Below are positions 34,953 through 45,794 of a DNA stretch of 64,000 nucleotides, piece by piece. The DNA is taken from contig CM033120.1 of NCBI GenBank assembly GCA_019321725.1, positions 4,433,341-4,497,340 on the forward strand, in the 5' to 3' direction. The notes beneath the pieces were generated by a model. It made no database searches. It saw only the letters and a program-made list of their open reading frames with translations, and was not told the DNA's origin. Within the stretch, counting starts at the first letter, position 1; each line of letters starts with the position of its first letter. Origin of the DNA: Paulownia fortunei (Eukaryota > Streptophyta > Magnoliopsida > Lamiales > Paulowniaceae). The translations under genes were made by a program, and so were the position numbers.

Positions 34953-35715
34953 CTCCAATTCCCCATGTATCTAAGGCCCATCTGTGCGAGATGTATGTCG
35001 AATACCTTCTGTGCTAAGCCAGTGGGTCTGCTATATTTTCTATTGAAGTAACTCAATCCACAATGACGTCACCTCTACCAATGATCTCTCTGATCAAGTG
35101 GTATTATCTTTTATGTTTAGATCTTTGATGAAATCTTGGCTTCTTTACTTGTGCAATTGCCCCATTATTGTCACAGTAAATCATTACTAGATCAATAATG
35201 GATCGAACTAAATCCAACTCTTAAATGAAGTTTCTTATCCGAATAACTTCTTTTGATGTATCTGATACAGCAATATATTTAGCTTCGATGGTAAAGTCTG
35301 TAGTCGCTTCTTGCTTGAAAGTTTTTCAACTGACCGCATCACTATTCAGGGCGAATATGTATCCAGACATAGGCTTTGAGTCATCTATATTGGACTAAAA
35401 AGTAGAGTCTGTATATCTCTTCAGTTTTAGTTCTCCATTATCGTATATCAAAAAGATATTCTTAGTTCTTCTCAATTACATAAGGACCATTTTAATGGCT
35501 TTCCAGTATTTTTTCCTTGGATTAGATTGATACATGCTCGTGACACTGAGAGCATGTATGATATCAGGACTTGTACACAACATTGCATATATTATGCTCC
35601 CAATAGCGGATTGATAAGGTATGTGAGTCATTCTTTGTCTCTTTTTAAGTGGCTTGGAAGACATAGCCTTAAAGAGTAAAATCTCATGAGTCATAGGCAG
35701 AAATCCTTATTTAGA
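34953..35715 (-). pseudogene. Ty1/copia RNase H (minus element)
   Basis: Removes the RNA template during reverse transcription. On the minus strand 'YQSAIGSIIYAMLCTSPDII' then 'SMYQSNP' (35620-35510) is the RT-RNase H junction of plant copia elements. The RNase H fold follows with 'DDSKPMSGYIFALNS' (about 35385-35340), 'IEAKYIAVSDTSKE' (35290-35250) and 'YCDNNGAIAQ' (35190-35150), carrying the catalytic Asp and Glu. Stops interrupt it between 35470 and 35150. It is colinear with RT, integrase and protease to the right. Confidence 0.85.
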
Positions 35716-36600
35716 TTCCTCCATGCTAAACCTTTTTAACACTTTGTCTATATACATGGACTGGGATAGTCAGATTATCATTTTAGGTCTATCTCTAAAG
35801 ATCTTTATCCCTAGCATAAATGATGCATCTCCCAAATCCTTCATAGAAAACTGCTTAGACAACCAAGTCCTCATTGACTACAACATCTCAATGAGTAGGA
35901 TGTCATCAACATAGAGCACAACAAAGGCAACTATCTCCCATTAAACTTTTTGCAGACACATAGTTCATTCGGGGTTCTTATGAAAATTAAATGTTTTGAT
36001 TATTTCATCAAACTGGATATTCTAACTCCTCATAGCCTATTTGAGTCCATAAATGGATCTCTGGAGCTTACTAACATTTTGTCGCTCCAACTAGATATGA
36101 AGCCTTCTAGATGCTTCATATAGATCTCTTCCTTAATGTTTCCATTAAGGAAGGCAGTCTTCACATCCATTTGCTATATCTCATGGACATAATATGCAGA
36201 TAATCTAAATGGATTTAAGCATCATTACTGGTGAAAAAGGTTTCCTCATAATCAATTCCTTACTTCTAAGTATAACCTTTTGCAATCAAACTTATTTTAT
36301 AGGTCGTTACCTCTCCATCTACTCCAAGCTTCCGCTTGTAGACCAATATGCAGCCAACGGGAACAGTTCCTTGTGGTGGGTCCACCAAAGTTCATATCTT
36401 ATTAGAGTACATGGAGTCCATCTTAGATTGCATGGCTTCTTGCCACTTTACCAAGTCAATGACATACATCGTTTCTCTGTAGCTTCTTGGATCATTATCC
36501 AAGGAGAGTCCCTCTTCTTTATTCTTTAACAAAAAGCCGACCTATCAAGTACCCTTGATACCCTTTCGGATCATTAAAAAGGTTGTGCCTCAGAGGGCCG
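35716..36600 (-). pseudogene. Ty1/copia reverse transcriptase (minus element)
   Basis: The minus strand carries the RT start near 36540-36380 ('MQSKMDSMYSNKI', followed by a 'LVDPP'-like segment) and, further on, an intact catalytic box 'VLYVDDILLIE' at about 35922-35888. The end of the domain reads 'FSMKDLGDASFML' followed by 'IYRDRPKMII' (35860-35775). Stops and frameshifts separate the pieces; about 500 bp in the middle are readable only as fragments. It lies between integrase (right) and RNase H (left), the copia order. Confidence 0.85.
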
Positions 36601-37560
36601 AGCATCAACTAGTGTGGCATCTATTGCAATAGTTGGGATATTTTGTGGTTCTTGAACTTCTTAAAGTTCTACGAATTTCCCACTTCTCTTTGATAGAAAT
36701 TCTTCTTCAAGAAAGGTGGCATTCCTCAAAACAAACACCTTTTGTTTTGAGACATCATAGAAATAACATCCAATGGACTCTTTTGGATTCCCCATGACTT
36801 GTATAAGTTGGATCTCATATCCAACTTATCTCCTATTTATTGCTTCACGTAAGCAGCACACCTCCATACCCTAAGGTATTTATAGGAAGGTGTTTTACCA
36901 TACTATATCTCATATGGTGTTTTGGACACAGTATTATACGGCACCCTAGTTAATAGATATGTCGTTGTTTCCAAGGTATAGCCCCAAAATGAAAGAGGTA
37001 ATGAAGTGAAATTCATCATAGATCAAACTATGTCCATCAAGGTTCAGTTTCTGTGCTCCGCAACTCCGTTAAGTTGAGGAGTACCAAGAGGAATCCACTG
37101 AGATAGAATCTCATTCTCTTTTAGATAATCTAAAAACTCTATGCTTAAGTATTCACCTCCTCGATCAGATCGAAGAATCTTTATACTTAAACCAATTTGT
37201 TTCTCTACTTCACTTCTGAATTCTTTTAACTTTTCAAAGACTTCAGACTTGTACCTTAAAGATACATATAACCATACCTAGAGAAGTCATTGGTAAATGT
37301 TAAAAACTAGTTATAGTTCATTTAGTGGCCCACATATATCTATATGGATCAAATCTAATAGATGTTTGGCTCACTCCACTTGTCCAATAAATGGAGATTT
37401 GATCATCTTTTCTTTGGGTCAAAACTCACATATTGGTAGTTCTTGTTTGCCCTTTAGGTCAAGCAATTGTGCCAACTTATTAATCAATTTCTCAAAAATA
37501 TACCCTAATCTTGCTTACCATAGGCTCATGGAACTATGATTATAACTTTTTTTTATTTTG
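36601..37560 (-). pseudogene. Ty1/copia integrase (minus element)
   Basis: Minus-strand reading from 37480 leftwards: the core region with fragments matching the plus copy at 41880-42110, then 'LNGVAEHRN' (about 37085-37060), where the triad Glu is in the expected 'AEHRN' motif, then 'LTRVPYNTVSKTPYEI' (36960-36910). The C-terminal segment 'GCYFYDVSKQKVFVLR' follows at about 36775-36725. Several stops. It matches the DDE integrase architecture of copia. The linker to RT contains 'FLEEEFLSKRSGKFVEL' (36720-36670). Confidence 0.8.
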
Positions 37561-37889
37561 TTATAAAATTAGAATGTTTGAAATTGGAATAATTTTCTTT
37601 ATCAATGGTATATCTAAAACCTTCTCTATCCTAAATCGAAATAGAGACAAAGTTCTTAATAATATCAAGAACAAAAACATAATTGTTCAAAACTTATTAC
37701 AGAACTATTCTTAAGAACTAGATTAATGGTGTTATAGCCAATGCAATAACCATTACTCTATTCCCCATCCTTAGGACTATCTCTCTATTATCCACCTTCC
37801 TACTTCTTATCATTATCTACAAATATGTGGGCCACAACCAGGATCTAATACCCAAGAAGCATCATTAACAGATAAGTTAACTTACTAAA
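37561..37889 (-). pseudogene. Ty1/copia protease fragment (gag deleted)
   Basis: On the minus strand 'DASWVLDPGCGPHIC' at about 37870-37825 is the aspartic protease active-site region, with DPG in place of the usual DSG. The continuation to 37560 is frame-broken. To the right the sequence switches within a few bases to leader DNA (37890 on), so the whole gag and zinc knuckle are missing: an internal deletion that would make this element non-autonomous even without the stops. Confidence 0.75.
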
Positions 37890-38673
37890 TGGATGATCTT
37901 TGTCCTTTAATCCTATGTAATCCACTCAAGCCAAAGTAGATCAAGGTTAATCTAAGAGTGATAATTAAAATGTAAATAGAACTATCTATTATATAAATGT
38001 ATCTCATATATTCATGGCCTTGATTCCTTGCTTTTCTTCCATCTTCTTATAATTTTGCAAAATTACAAAATGATAAACCTCTCCACCAATTTTACTCTCA
38101 TTACATTTGCAAAAACTACAAGAAACCTTGGAACAATTCCAGAAGATACATGGGATGGAGATAGAAATACACCCGGAATAAAAAAAAAAAGTGAGACTTG
38201 CAAACCATATTTTAATTAAAACCTAAAAATAATCAATAAGTGCATAAAATTAAACCAATCACATTGGCCTAGGCTCCATGATCATCCAATAACATACTCA
38301 AAAAAATCATCATATGAGAATTAAAGCATGTAAATTTACCGATTACGTCATCTACTATTTCTTTCAAATTTGGGATTAAAAAAAGATCTTTCATGAAAAA
38401 TAAGTTTTCATAAATTAAAATTAATATTTAAAATTATATTGAAAAACCAAAAAATATTGCATAACAATTGCGCAATGAGATAGGACGGGACAACAGTCCA
38501 AAGTTGCTACTCACCTGGTTGCAGGCTGCCTAAGGCACCCATCAGTGCTCTGATGACCATACGTCTGGCACTCATAGGTGCCTGGGCGCTTTGGTAGCCC
38601 ACCCATCGGGTGGCCATAGCCCCACATATAAAATTAAATAAACATAATAGTGAAGATATTAAAAATGCATAAC
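37890..38673 (-). other. Copia leader with GC-rich module (minus element)
   Basis: Reverse match to 18363-19560. The GC-rich module at 38500-38625 again carries the 'cacccatcggg' palindromic motif, the reverse form of the CACCCGATGGGT motif at 18920-18945. Confidence 0.65.
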
Positions 38674-38690
38674 CTAAGCTTTGTTACATC
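38674..38690 (-). other. Decayed primer binding site (minus element)
   Basis: Reverse reading 'gatgtaacaaagcttagg' occupies the place of TGGTATCAGAGCCAAGG next to the LTR edge at 38691. The match is partial, so the assignment rests mainly on position. Confidence 0.5.
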
Positions 38691-40804
38691 TATTGGGTTC
38701 GTGCGGTCCTAGGATGCAAGACATAGTGAAAATTTTAAAAATTAAAAACCACACATCACGTGTGAAAATAAAACATCCTGAAAGCCATGCGATTGATCGA
38801 ATTATGTATTTTAATACCTTGAGTAGAAAGTTTTGAAAACTTTACCTGATTTCACTCTAATTGATGTAAGGATTAAAATGATTCAAATTTCTGTCCATGA
38901 TCACTCCACCAAACATTTTAATCGAAATACCTTTGGTAGAAATCCATTCGCTGCAAGGATCCCAAATCTTATCCCTCAAACGGTATCAGCACACCTTAAA
39001 ATGCCCACTCGCAACCAAATCCCATACTTGTAGTCTTTGATTTGATAATTTTATCCTGGAATGCTTTTAGAACATATATACACTAACATTTAGTGTTTAT
39101 AGATGTTAATTTTAATTCTTAATTCAATGACTAAATCAAGAATTAAACTAGGTAAAAGGTTGGTATACTTTTGGAGATATGAGGAAGATGAGATGAGATG
39201 TTGGGGAATGAAGAAAGGTTTTCCTCAAGAGAGAAGGGATTGTTTTCATTTCCTTTTTCTAATTGAAAATCTTCTATAAATGTTCCTAAAAAATGTCCTA
39301 AAAGTTGCTAATAAAGGCTCCCTCAACCTCAAGTCCTTTTCTTGTATGACTTTTCTTCATTTCTTATCTCAAATTCTATTGGGAAGTATTTTTATCTCAT
39401 AAGTACTTTCCTTTTTTCTTTTTATCTCTTAGGAATTTAATTCCCAATCTAATTTTTCTAATGGGCATCCTACAAGCCCACACCTAATGAGTGTAGGACT
39501 AGTTAATTAATTAGGCCCCAGTTTAATTGATTCAATTAATTAAATTAATTTATCTAATAAATTAATTATGTCCATCTTAATTAATTGATCTAATCAGTTA
39601 ATTAAATATTTCCAATTTGGCTTCCCAATTCAATTAGGTTCAATCAATTAATTCAATTAATTAATATAATTAATTACTTAAATTAATTCAACACTTGAAG
39701 TAATCACAGTAATTGATTTAATTCAAAACTTGGATTAATTTTTAGGCTTAAAATGGACTTGTCCATGCTTTGTGTGTGACTCCTTAGGTTCACTCTAAGC
39801 TAGTTTTGGGCTCACAAATATTGTGACTTAGTTAAATAAATTAATTATTCCAATTAATTAATCTAATTAATCAATCCTCTTGGAATTAACCGACTAATTC
39901 CAAAAACCCACAAGTCATGGAAAGCACCTAGCAGTGCATCATGACTCCTAGTCTTAGGTTATGTAGTGAACCTATTCCAATTACAAATATCATGCAAGTA
40001 CGGTCTTTCAATCAGCTAATCTCCCAATTGAGCCAGGGCAAGAAGTATTAGTCGAAACCCCAATAATTCAATAACTATGTAACTATTTCTAGAATCTTGA
40101 CTTGATGATAAATAATAAAAAACCATCGTCTACTTTTCATCCAACCTTGGCCAAGGATTTTGGAGTTAAGTGCAGTAGAACAAATAAGCGATTCACCTAT
40201 TTATCTAGATAGGTGATAAATCATTTGTTGGCTACTTATTAACCTCCATTCATAAAGATATTACACCAAACATAAATCCCTTATAATTGTCTAATAATCA
40301 GGGAATACATCAAAGTACAATATGTCATACACAAGGTTACAATGGTGTCTCAAGTCCAATGACTAATCCTTGCACTGTCTCAATGAAAATTCTCATTTGA
40401 CAATTCCAATTGGGAATTTCAAAGATGAGGTAGTTTAGTGTACTTGTTTCCCAACAAGTATCTACATACATATACTAGTGTCACCACACCAATGCCCATA
40501 GAACGAGACATCCTCCTTACGAGCTTGCATCATAGGAGCAAGTCTCAGCAGGATCATTGATGTTCCATCTTAATAATCCTTGACTAGGAATATTTTAAGA
40601 CCATAGTCTTAGAGGTATATTCTACAATCGACATCATATATGCGACCATGCCCTATAGTTATGTATGATCTAAGGACTTCATCTAATTCTTATGATGAAT
40701 TTAAGATAAAGATATCCATTTAATAACATTAATATTAATAAGATTATTTCTACAAGAGTATAAGCACATCCAAAGCAATTGGCTCATAGGGCACTACTCT
40801 AACA
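38691..40804 (-). repeat. Ty1/copia 5' LTR (minus, subfamily A)
   Basis: The left edge is 'tattgggttcgtg' and the right edge is the reverse complement of TGTTAGAGTAGTGCCC at 40804, 2114 bp. Its start matches the subfamily of 24865 and 16552, not that of the element's own 3' LTR (34935). The AATTAATT tract is at 39500-39890. Confidence 0.85.
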
Positions 40805-41290
40805 CTAGGCAAGCGAGACATCAAGTCTCAAAAGAGTTGTTTTGATTCCGTATGATAGAGGGATCTTCAGTCCAAGAACACAGGATGATGATGATAGGCC
40901 TTTTGAAAGGCTTGAGTCACTTGGAGTCGTTATGGACAACGAACTCTATATGAATCTCCACCTACAGTCTCTGTTACTGTCATTTGACACCTTTGTGGTA
41001 AACTTCAACATGCATAAGATAGAGACTAGCATCATCGAGTTGGTCAACATATTGAAGATGGTTAAATCTACAACAAAAAAGGAGAAGCCTGTCATGCTTG
41101 TTACCTCTTCATCCCAATCCAAAGCTAAATTGAAAGGGAAGAAGAATGTTTTTAAGAAAAGCAAAGGCTTGAAGGCCTCTTATGGGGTGGCTAAATGTTC
41201 CAAAGCTAATAACAAGTGCTAATACTACAGCAAGTTGGGGCATTAGAATAGAAATTGTAAGGAGCATCTTGCAAGTCGCCAAAATGGTTC
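40805..41290 (+). pseudogene. Ty1/copia gag, central part and zinc knuckle
   Basis: Structural protein of the particle. The plus frame from 40842 stays open for 126 codons and contains 'RLESLGVVMDNELYMNLHLQ' (capsid core) and 'KKEKPVMLV', then a Lys-rich stretch, as in plant copia gags. After a stop at 41221 a zinc knuckle is recognisable at about 41216-41260 ('GH', 'NRNC'), but its second Cys codon has become Tyr. The N-terminus is missing here and is found at 28550-28744, upstream of the inserted minus element. Confidence 0.8.
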
Positions 41291-41735
41291 TAGTATGTAT
41301 TTTGTTGTAATTAACCTCTTGTTTAGCGATGCTTCTTAGGTATTAGATACCAAATGTGGTTCTTATCTTTGCAATAACTTGTAGGCAATGACAAGAAGCA
41401 GTAAGTATAGGAGAGACTACCCTATGGATAGGAAATGGAGCAAGAGTTGTTGCATTAGCCATAGGGATAGTCTAGTTAGCTTTAGGTGGTGGAGTAAGGA
41501 TAGATATAATTAATTATCTTTATGTTCATGGATTCATTAAGAACATTATCTCTATTTTAGTTTTAGATAGAGAGGATTTAGTTTTACTATTTCAAATGGA
41601 AGTTGTTCCAATTTTGTGATTCTTTATTGATTTATATTAGAGTGTTGACAAATAATGTATATTCTTTCACACCCCAAACTCCATCTTTCATGTTCAACAA
41701 AATAAAATTAAATTAAATAATCATACTTTCACATA
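41291..41735 (+). pseudogene. Ty1/copia protease region
   Basis: Starts 'DASWVLDTKCGSYLCNNL'-like at about 41330 (after one stop), where the DSG active-site position reads DTK, so the site is lost. It continues to the GAG-pre-integrase block with frame breaks. Colinear with gag before it and integrase after it. Confidence 0.65.
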
Positions 41736-42560
41736 CTTGTGGCATGCTAGACTAGGTCATGTCTCAAATAAGAGAGTTCAAAAGTTGGCATAATTATTTG
41801 TCCTTAATGACGAGCAAGGAATGCCAACATATGAGTTTTGCCTAAAGGGAAAGATGACCAAGTCACCATTTATTAGACAAGTGGATCAAGCTAAAAATCC
41901 CTTAGATTTAATCTATACGGATGTATGTAGGCTACTAAATATTAGTGCTCGAGAGAACTACAAATATTTAATTACATTTATCGATGATTACTTTAGTTTC
42001 ATGTATGTGTACCTTTTAAGGTAAAGTTTGAAGCCTTTAAAAAGTTCAAAGACTTTAGGCATGTAGTGGATAAACAAATTGGATAAAGCACTAAGACTTT
42101 TGATCTGATCGAGAAGACAAGTACATGAGTTTAGTTTCTTGATTATCAAAAAAAATGGGATTTCCTCACAATGGACTTCGCCCGCAACTCCACAGCTTAA
42201 TAATGTAGCTTAGGGAAGTAACTAAACACTATTAGATATAGTTTGGTCTATGATGAGCTTCACTGGACTTACTCTTTCATTCTAGGACTATGCTCTAGAA
42301 ATAGCAGCATATCTATTAAAAAGAGTGACATCAAAGTCAGTGCCTAAAACACCATATGAGATATGCTACGGCAAGACTCTTTATTTGGGAGATAAGTTGG
42401 ATAGTAGATCCATCATATGCAAGTTTGTGAGGTATCCAAATTAATCTATTGGATACTATTTCTACGACCGCTCATAACACAAGGTGTTTATTTCAAAGCA
42501 TGCCAGCTTTCTTAAGGAGATATTTCTGTTGGATAGAAATGATGAAGTTGTAGAACTTAA
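41736..42560 (+). pseudogene. Ty1/copia integrase
   Basis: At 41743 the GAG-pre-integrase zinc-binding block 'LWHARLGHVSNKRVQKLA' is followed after one stop by a frame open to 42024: 'CLKGKMTKSPF', then the core start 'LDLIYTDVCRLLN' and 'YLITFIDDYFSFMYVYLL', giving the first Asp of the triad (TDV) and the FIDDYS-type motif. The second half, 42110-42560, is frame-broken but contains the regions matching 13263-13375 and the 'FVRYPN' and 'YFYD' segments. It is the best-preserved copia integrase in the window, but not intact. Confidence 0.85.
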
Positions 42561-43570
42561 GAAGTTCAAAATCCACAAGTCCCACTAGAGGCAGTAGTGC
42601 CACAATCACAAGCAACTAACTCTTCTACCATACATTCTCCTAGGAGATCCGAAAGAATCTCAAGGCCTTTTGAAAGGTATGGCCTCTTGTTAGATAACAA
42701 TAAGGAGGGGCAGCCCTTAGATAGTGATTTAAGGAACTATGAAGAAGCAATATTTGACATTAACTTGGGGAGATGGCAGGATGCCATACAATCTGAAATG
42801 GACTCTATGTATTACAACAAGGTATGTACCTTGGTGGACCCACCATAGGGTATTGTACCAATTAGCTACAAATAAGACTACAAGTTGGAGCTTAGAGTAT
42901 ATGCAGAGGTAGAGACCTATAAGACATGATTGGTTGTGAAGGATTACACTCAGAGAGAAGGAATTGACAATGAGAAAACCTTCTCACTAGTGGCATTGCT
43001 TAAATCCTTTCAGATTTTGTTAGCCATATCAGTATATTTTCACTACTAGTTATGGTAGATGGATATGAAGACTGCCTTTCTAAATAAAAACATTGAGGAA
43101 GAGATCTATATACAGTATCCAAAGGGCTTCATATCCAAAGAAAGCGAATAAAAGGTTTGAAAGTTTCAAATATCTAATTTTGTACTCAAACTGGCTTTCC
43201 AAAGCTAGAACATTCATTTCGATAAGGCAATCAAATTGTTTGGTTTCCTTAAGAATCCGAATGAACCATATACGTACAAGAAGGTTAGTGGGAGCGTAGT
43301 TTTATTGATTATGCATTATGTTGATAGCATCCTACTAAATAGGAATAATATGAGGATGTTGCAGTCAATAAAGGCTTGTTGTCTACTCAGTTTTCCATGA
43401 AGGATTTGGAAGAAGCATCCTATATTTTAGGGATTAAGATCTATAAACATAGATTAAAGAGGATAATCAGTCTATCTCAATCCATATATATATATAAGAT
43501 GCTGAAAAGGTTTAGCATAGAGGAATCCAATAGGAGATTCCTCTCTATGTGTTATGGTATTCCTTTCTCT
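42561..43570 (+). pseudogene. Ty1/copia reverse transcriptase
   Basis: From 42597 an 83-codon open stretch includes 'RRSERISRPFERYG' (linker) and 'WQDAIQSEMDSMYYNKV' (RT start), then 'LVDPP'. After stops, the catalytic box at 43317-43328 reads YVDS, a substitution of the second Asp that would abolish activity. The domain end 'FSMKDLEEASYILGIKIY' is open at 43388-43450. It precedes RNase H as usual in copia elements. Confidence 0.85.
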
Positions 43571-44193
43571 TAGTCTATATCCCCAAAGACTCCTTAGGAA
43601 AGAGAGAGAAATACTCACATATCTTATGTATCCATTATTAGAAGCATAATACATGCCATGCTATGTACTAGGCATGATGTCATATATGCTCTGAGTGTTA
43701 TATGCAGATATCAGTCCAATCTATATGAGTAGTACTGAAAAGTTGTAAAGATAATCCCCAAGTACTTACAAAGGACCAAGGATCTATTTTTAGTTTACAA
43801 CAATGGAGGGCTGAAACTAGAAAACTTTAATGATTCTAGTTTTCAGTCTGATATAGATGATTTGAATGGTGATGTCTGGATTTGTATTCACCATATATAA
43901 TAGGACGATCATCTAGAAAGTTTGAAGTATGAGACTACTGCAGTTCCACCATCGAGGTTAAATATATCATTACGTGTGATGCTGTGAACGAAGGTGTTTG
44001 GATAAGAAACTCTATCCAAGAGTTGGGCATAGTTCCATCCATTATTGGTCCAGTACTATTATACTATGATAACAATGAGGCGATTGCATAAGCAAATGAG
44101 CTAAGATTTAATCAAAGATTCAAGTACATTATAAGACGATACCATCTGATCAAGGAAATAATTGGTTGAGGCAATGTCAAAGTGGGAAGAGTT
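43571..44193 (+). pseudogene. Ty1/copia RNase H, 3' end cut by repeat U
   Basis: Plus-strand fragments correspond to the RNase H at 34953-35715 reversed: the 'RSIIHAMLCTRHDVIYALSV' region (43635-43700), the 'YSGLKLEN' and 'DDLNG' region near 43810-43870 and the 'YHLIKEIIG' plus 'GNVKVGRVA' end at 44140-44190. The polyprotein stops there because repeat U begins; the last ~20 codons and the purine tract are absent. Confidence 0.75.
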
Positions 44194-45794
44194 GCCTGGT
44201 GACCCAAAATAGGTGTAATAAATTGTAAGTGCACAGTATCAACAAGTGATGAAAAGTAAGTAGAGTATCATATTCCTAAGGAGTGTAAGTGTAATTACCA
44301 AATATAGATTACCTATACTATATTTAATGTAACGATTATAGTGGTGAATGAATTAACATGCAACAACTACCAAATTTAACAAAAGTAACTAAAATCCAAG
44401 GAGATTGGTGGATTAAATTCAATACTAAAGAGAGTCAAAGCATTGGTTAGTCATCCTATGTGGTTATGAACCTAGTTCAATTATGAATAGGAATGATGTA
44501 AGTTGTGTGACAGCGGGTCTTCCTATTGTAATTGGTCCTCTCTCTCGAGACAAATAAAATCTATCCCTAGTAGGCCACCGATGCCATCTCTAGCTACTAA
44601 GAGTTCCATGAGTTTTGTGAATTCCACTAGCTTTTAGTATTCACGCCTATAACTACTGCACATACTTATACTTATATCTCTTTAGGGGTCAATCCATGGC
44701 ACATACTACTCGATCAATTGCTATAACCTCACCTCTCAATCTTAATTACAATAATTAAAATCAACTTGAAATTGACCAAAGTCTCAAGAAATATTAAAAA
44801 CATAGTATATGTTCATCACAATAAGAACAATATTCCAATCACAATACAAACGTCAACTCATAACTCTATTATGATAGTTTTCCAAACCTTGATAAAAGTG
44901 GTTTAGTTCATATTGAAATTAAGCAAGCACCAAGTGTTTCCCAACATCATGATTCTTATAAATTTCTCAAAACTAAACAAATTGAAAGAAAAAACTAAAG
45001 TAGAAAATGATAACCACTAAGGGATTCTTCACTTCTTCTTCAAAATCTTCAATGCCCATGAAACTCCTTCTCTTCTTGTCTTCAAATCCCAAGCTCCTTG
45101 GTAATCGGTCTATCTATTCTTAGTGTAGTGAGTGAAGAAATATGGAGAAATGTGTGGTTTGGGTGGAGAGGAAATGTGTATGAGAATCTTGGTATAGAGT
45201 GTGTGTGTGTGAGTGATGAATTGTGTGTTGAATGATATGTGAATTGAATATATGTGTGTGTATAATGTATTTATCATGAGAATCACATGATTAGTGATGT
45301 GTAGGTGTATCTAATGTATATATATCATAGAAGATGCCAAAATTTTCATTTGATTACCATTTATCACAAGAAGACAACTGAAGAATCTTTTTAATCAAAC
45401 AGTTGGCACTACGGCACCTGGAATTAGTGTTGTGGTGCAAGTTCTCACCTATGGATGGTGTTGTGGTGCCATGTACGTTACTGAGGCGCCATCACCTCTA
45501 TTTTCTTTGGTATTAGAATGCTCTATTTAACATTGCAGCATGCATCACTACATTTTTCTGCCTCTTTCAACTAATTTTTCACCTCTTTATAGGACGAACT
45601 GGCTTTTAGTATTTGCATAAGAATTGTAGCCCTATTTTTTAGATTTCTCAATCTTCTTGAATAAGCTCAATATCACTTTTTTGGAGAATGTTATGCCATA
45701 AATATAAAGACTGCAGCATCTGGAGGTTTCTATTAACTCTTTAACCAATTTTCTATCTTTCAACTTCATTTCTTCAATTCTTGAACATCGATAA
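44194..45794 (-). repeat. Unclassified repeat U, copy 4 (reverse)
   Basis: Longest reading of the repeat. Its terminus 'ggtgacccaaaatagg' followed by 'gtaagtgcacagtatcaa' equals the reverse of the end of copy 2 at 22400-22442. The body runs through 'tttcccaacatcatgattct' (44938-44957), a GT microsatellite (45206-45222), the GGCGCC-bearing module (45405-45500) and the edge segment 45540-45790. It is ~1.6 kb and non-coding as far as I can see. It sits between copia RNase H and a copia LTR whose first ~300 bp are missing. Confidence 0.6.
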
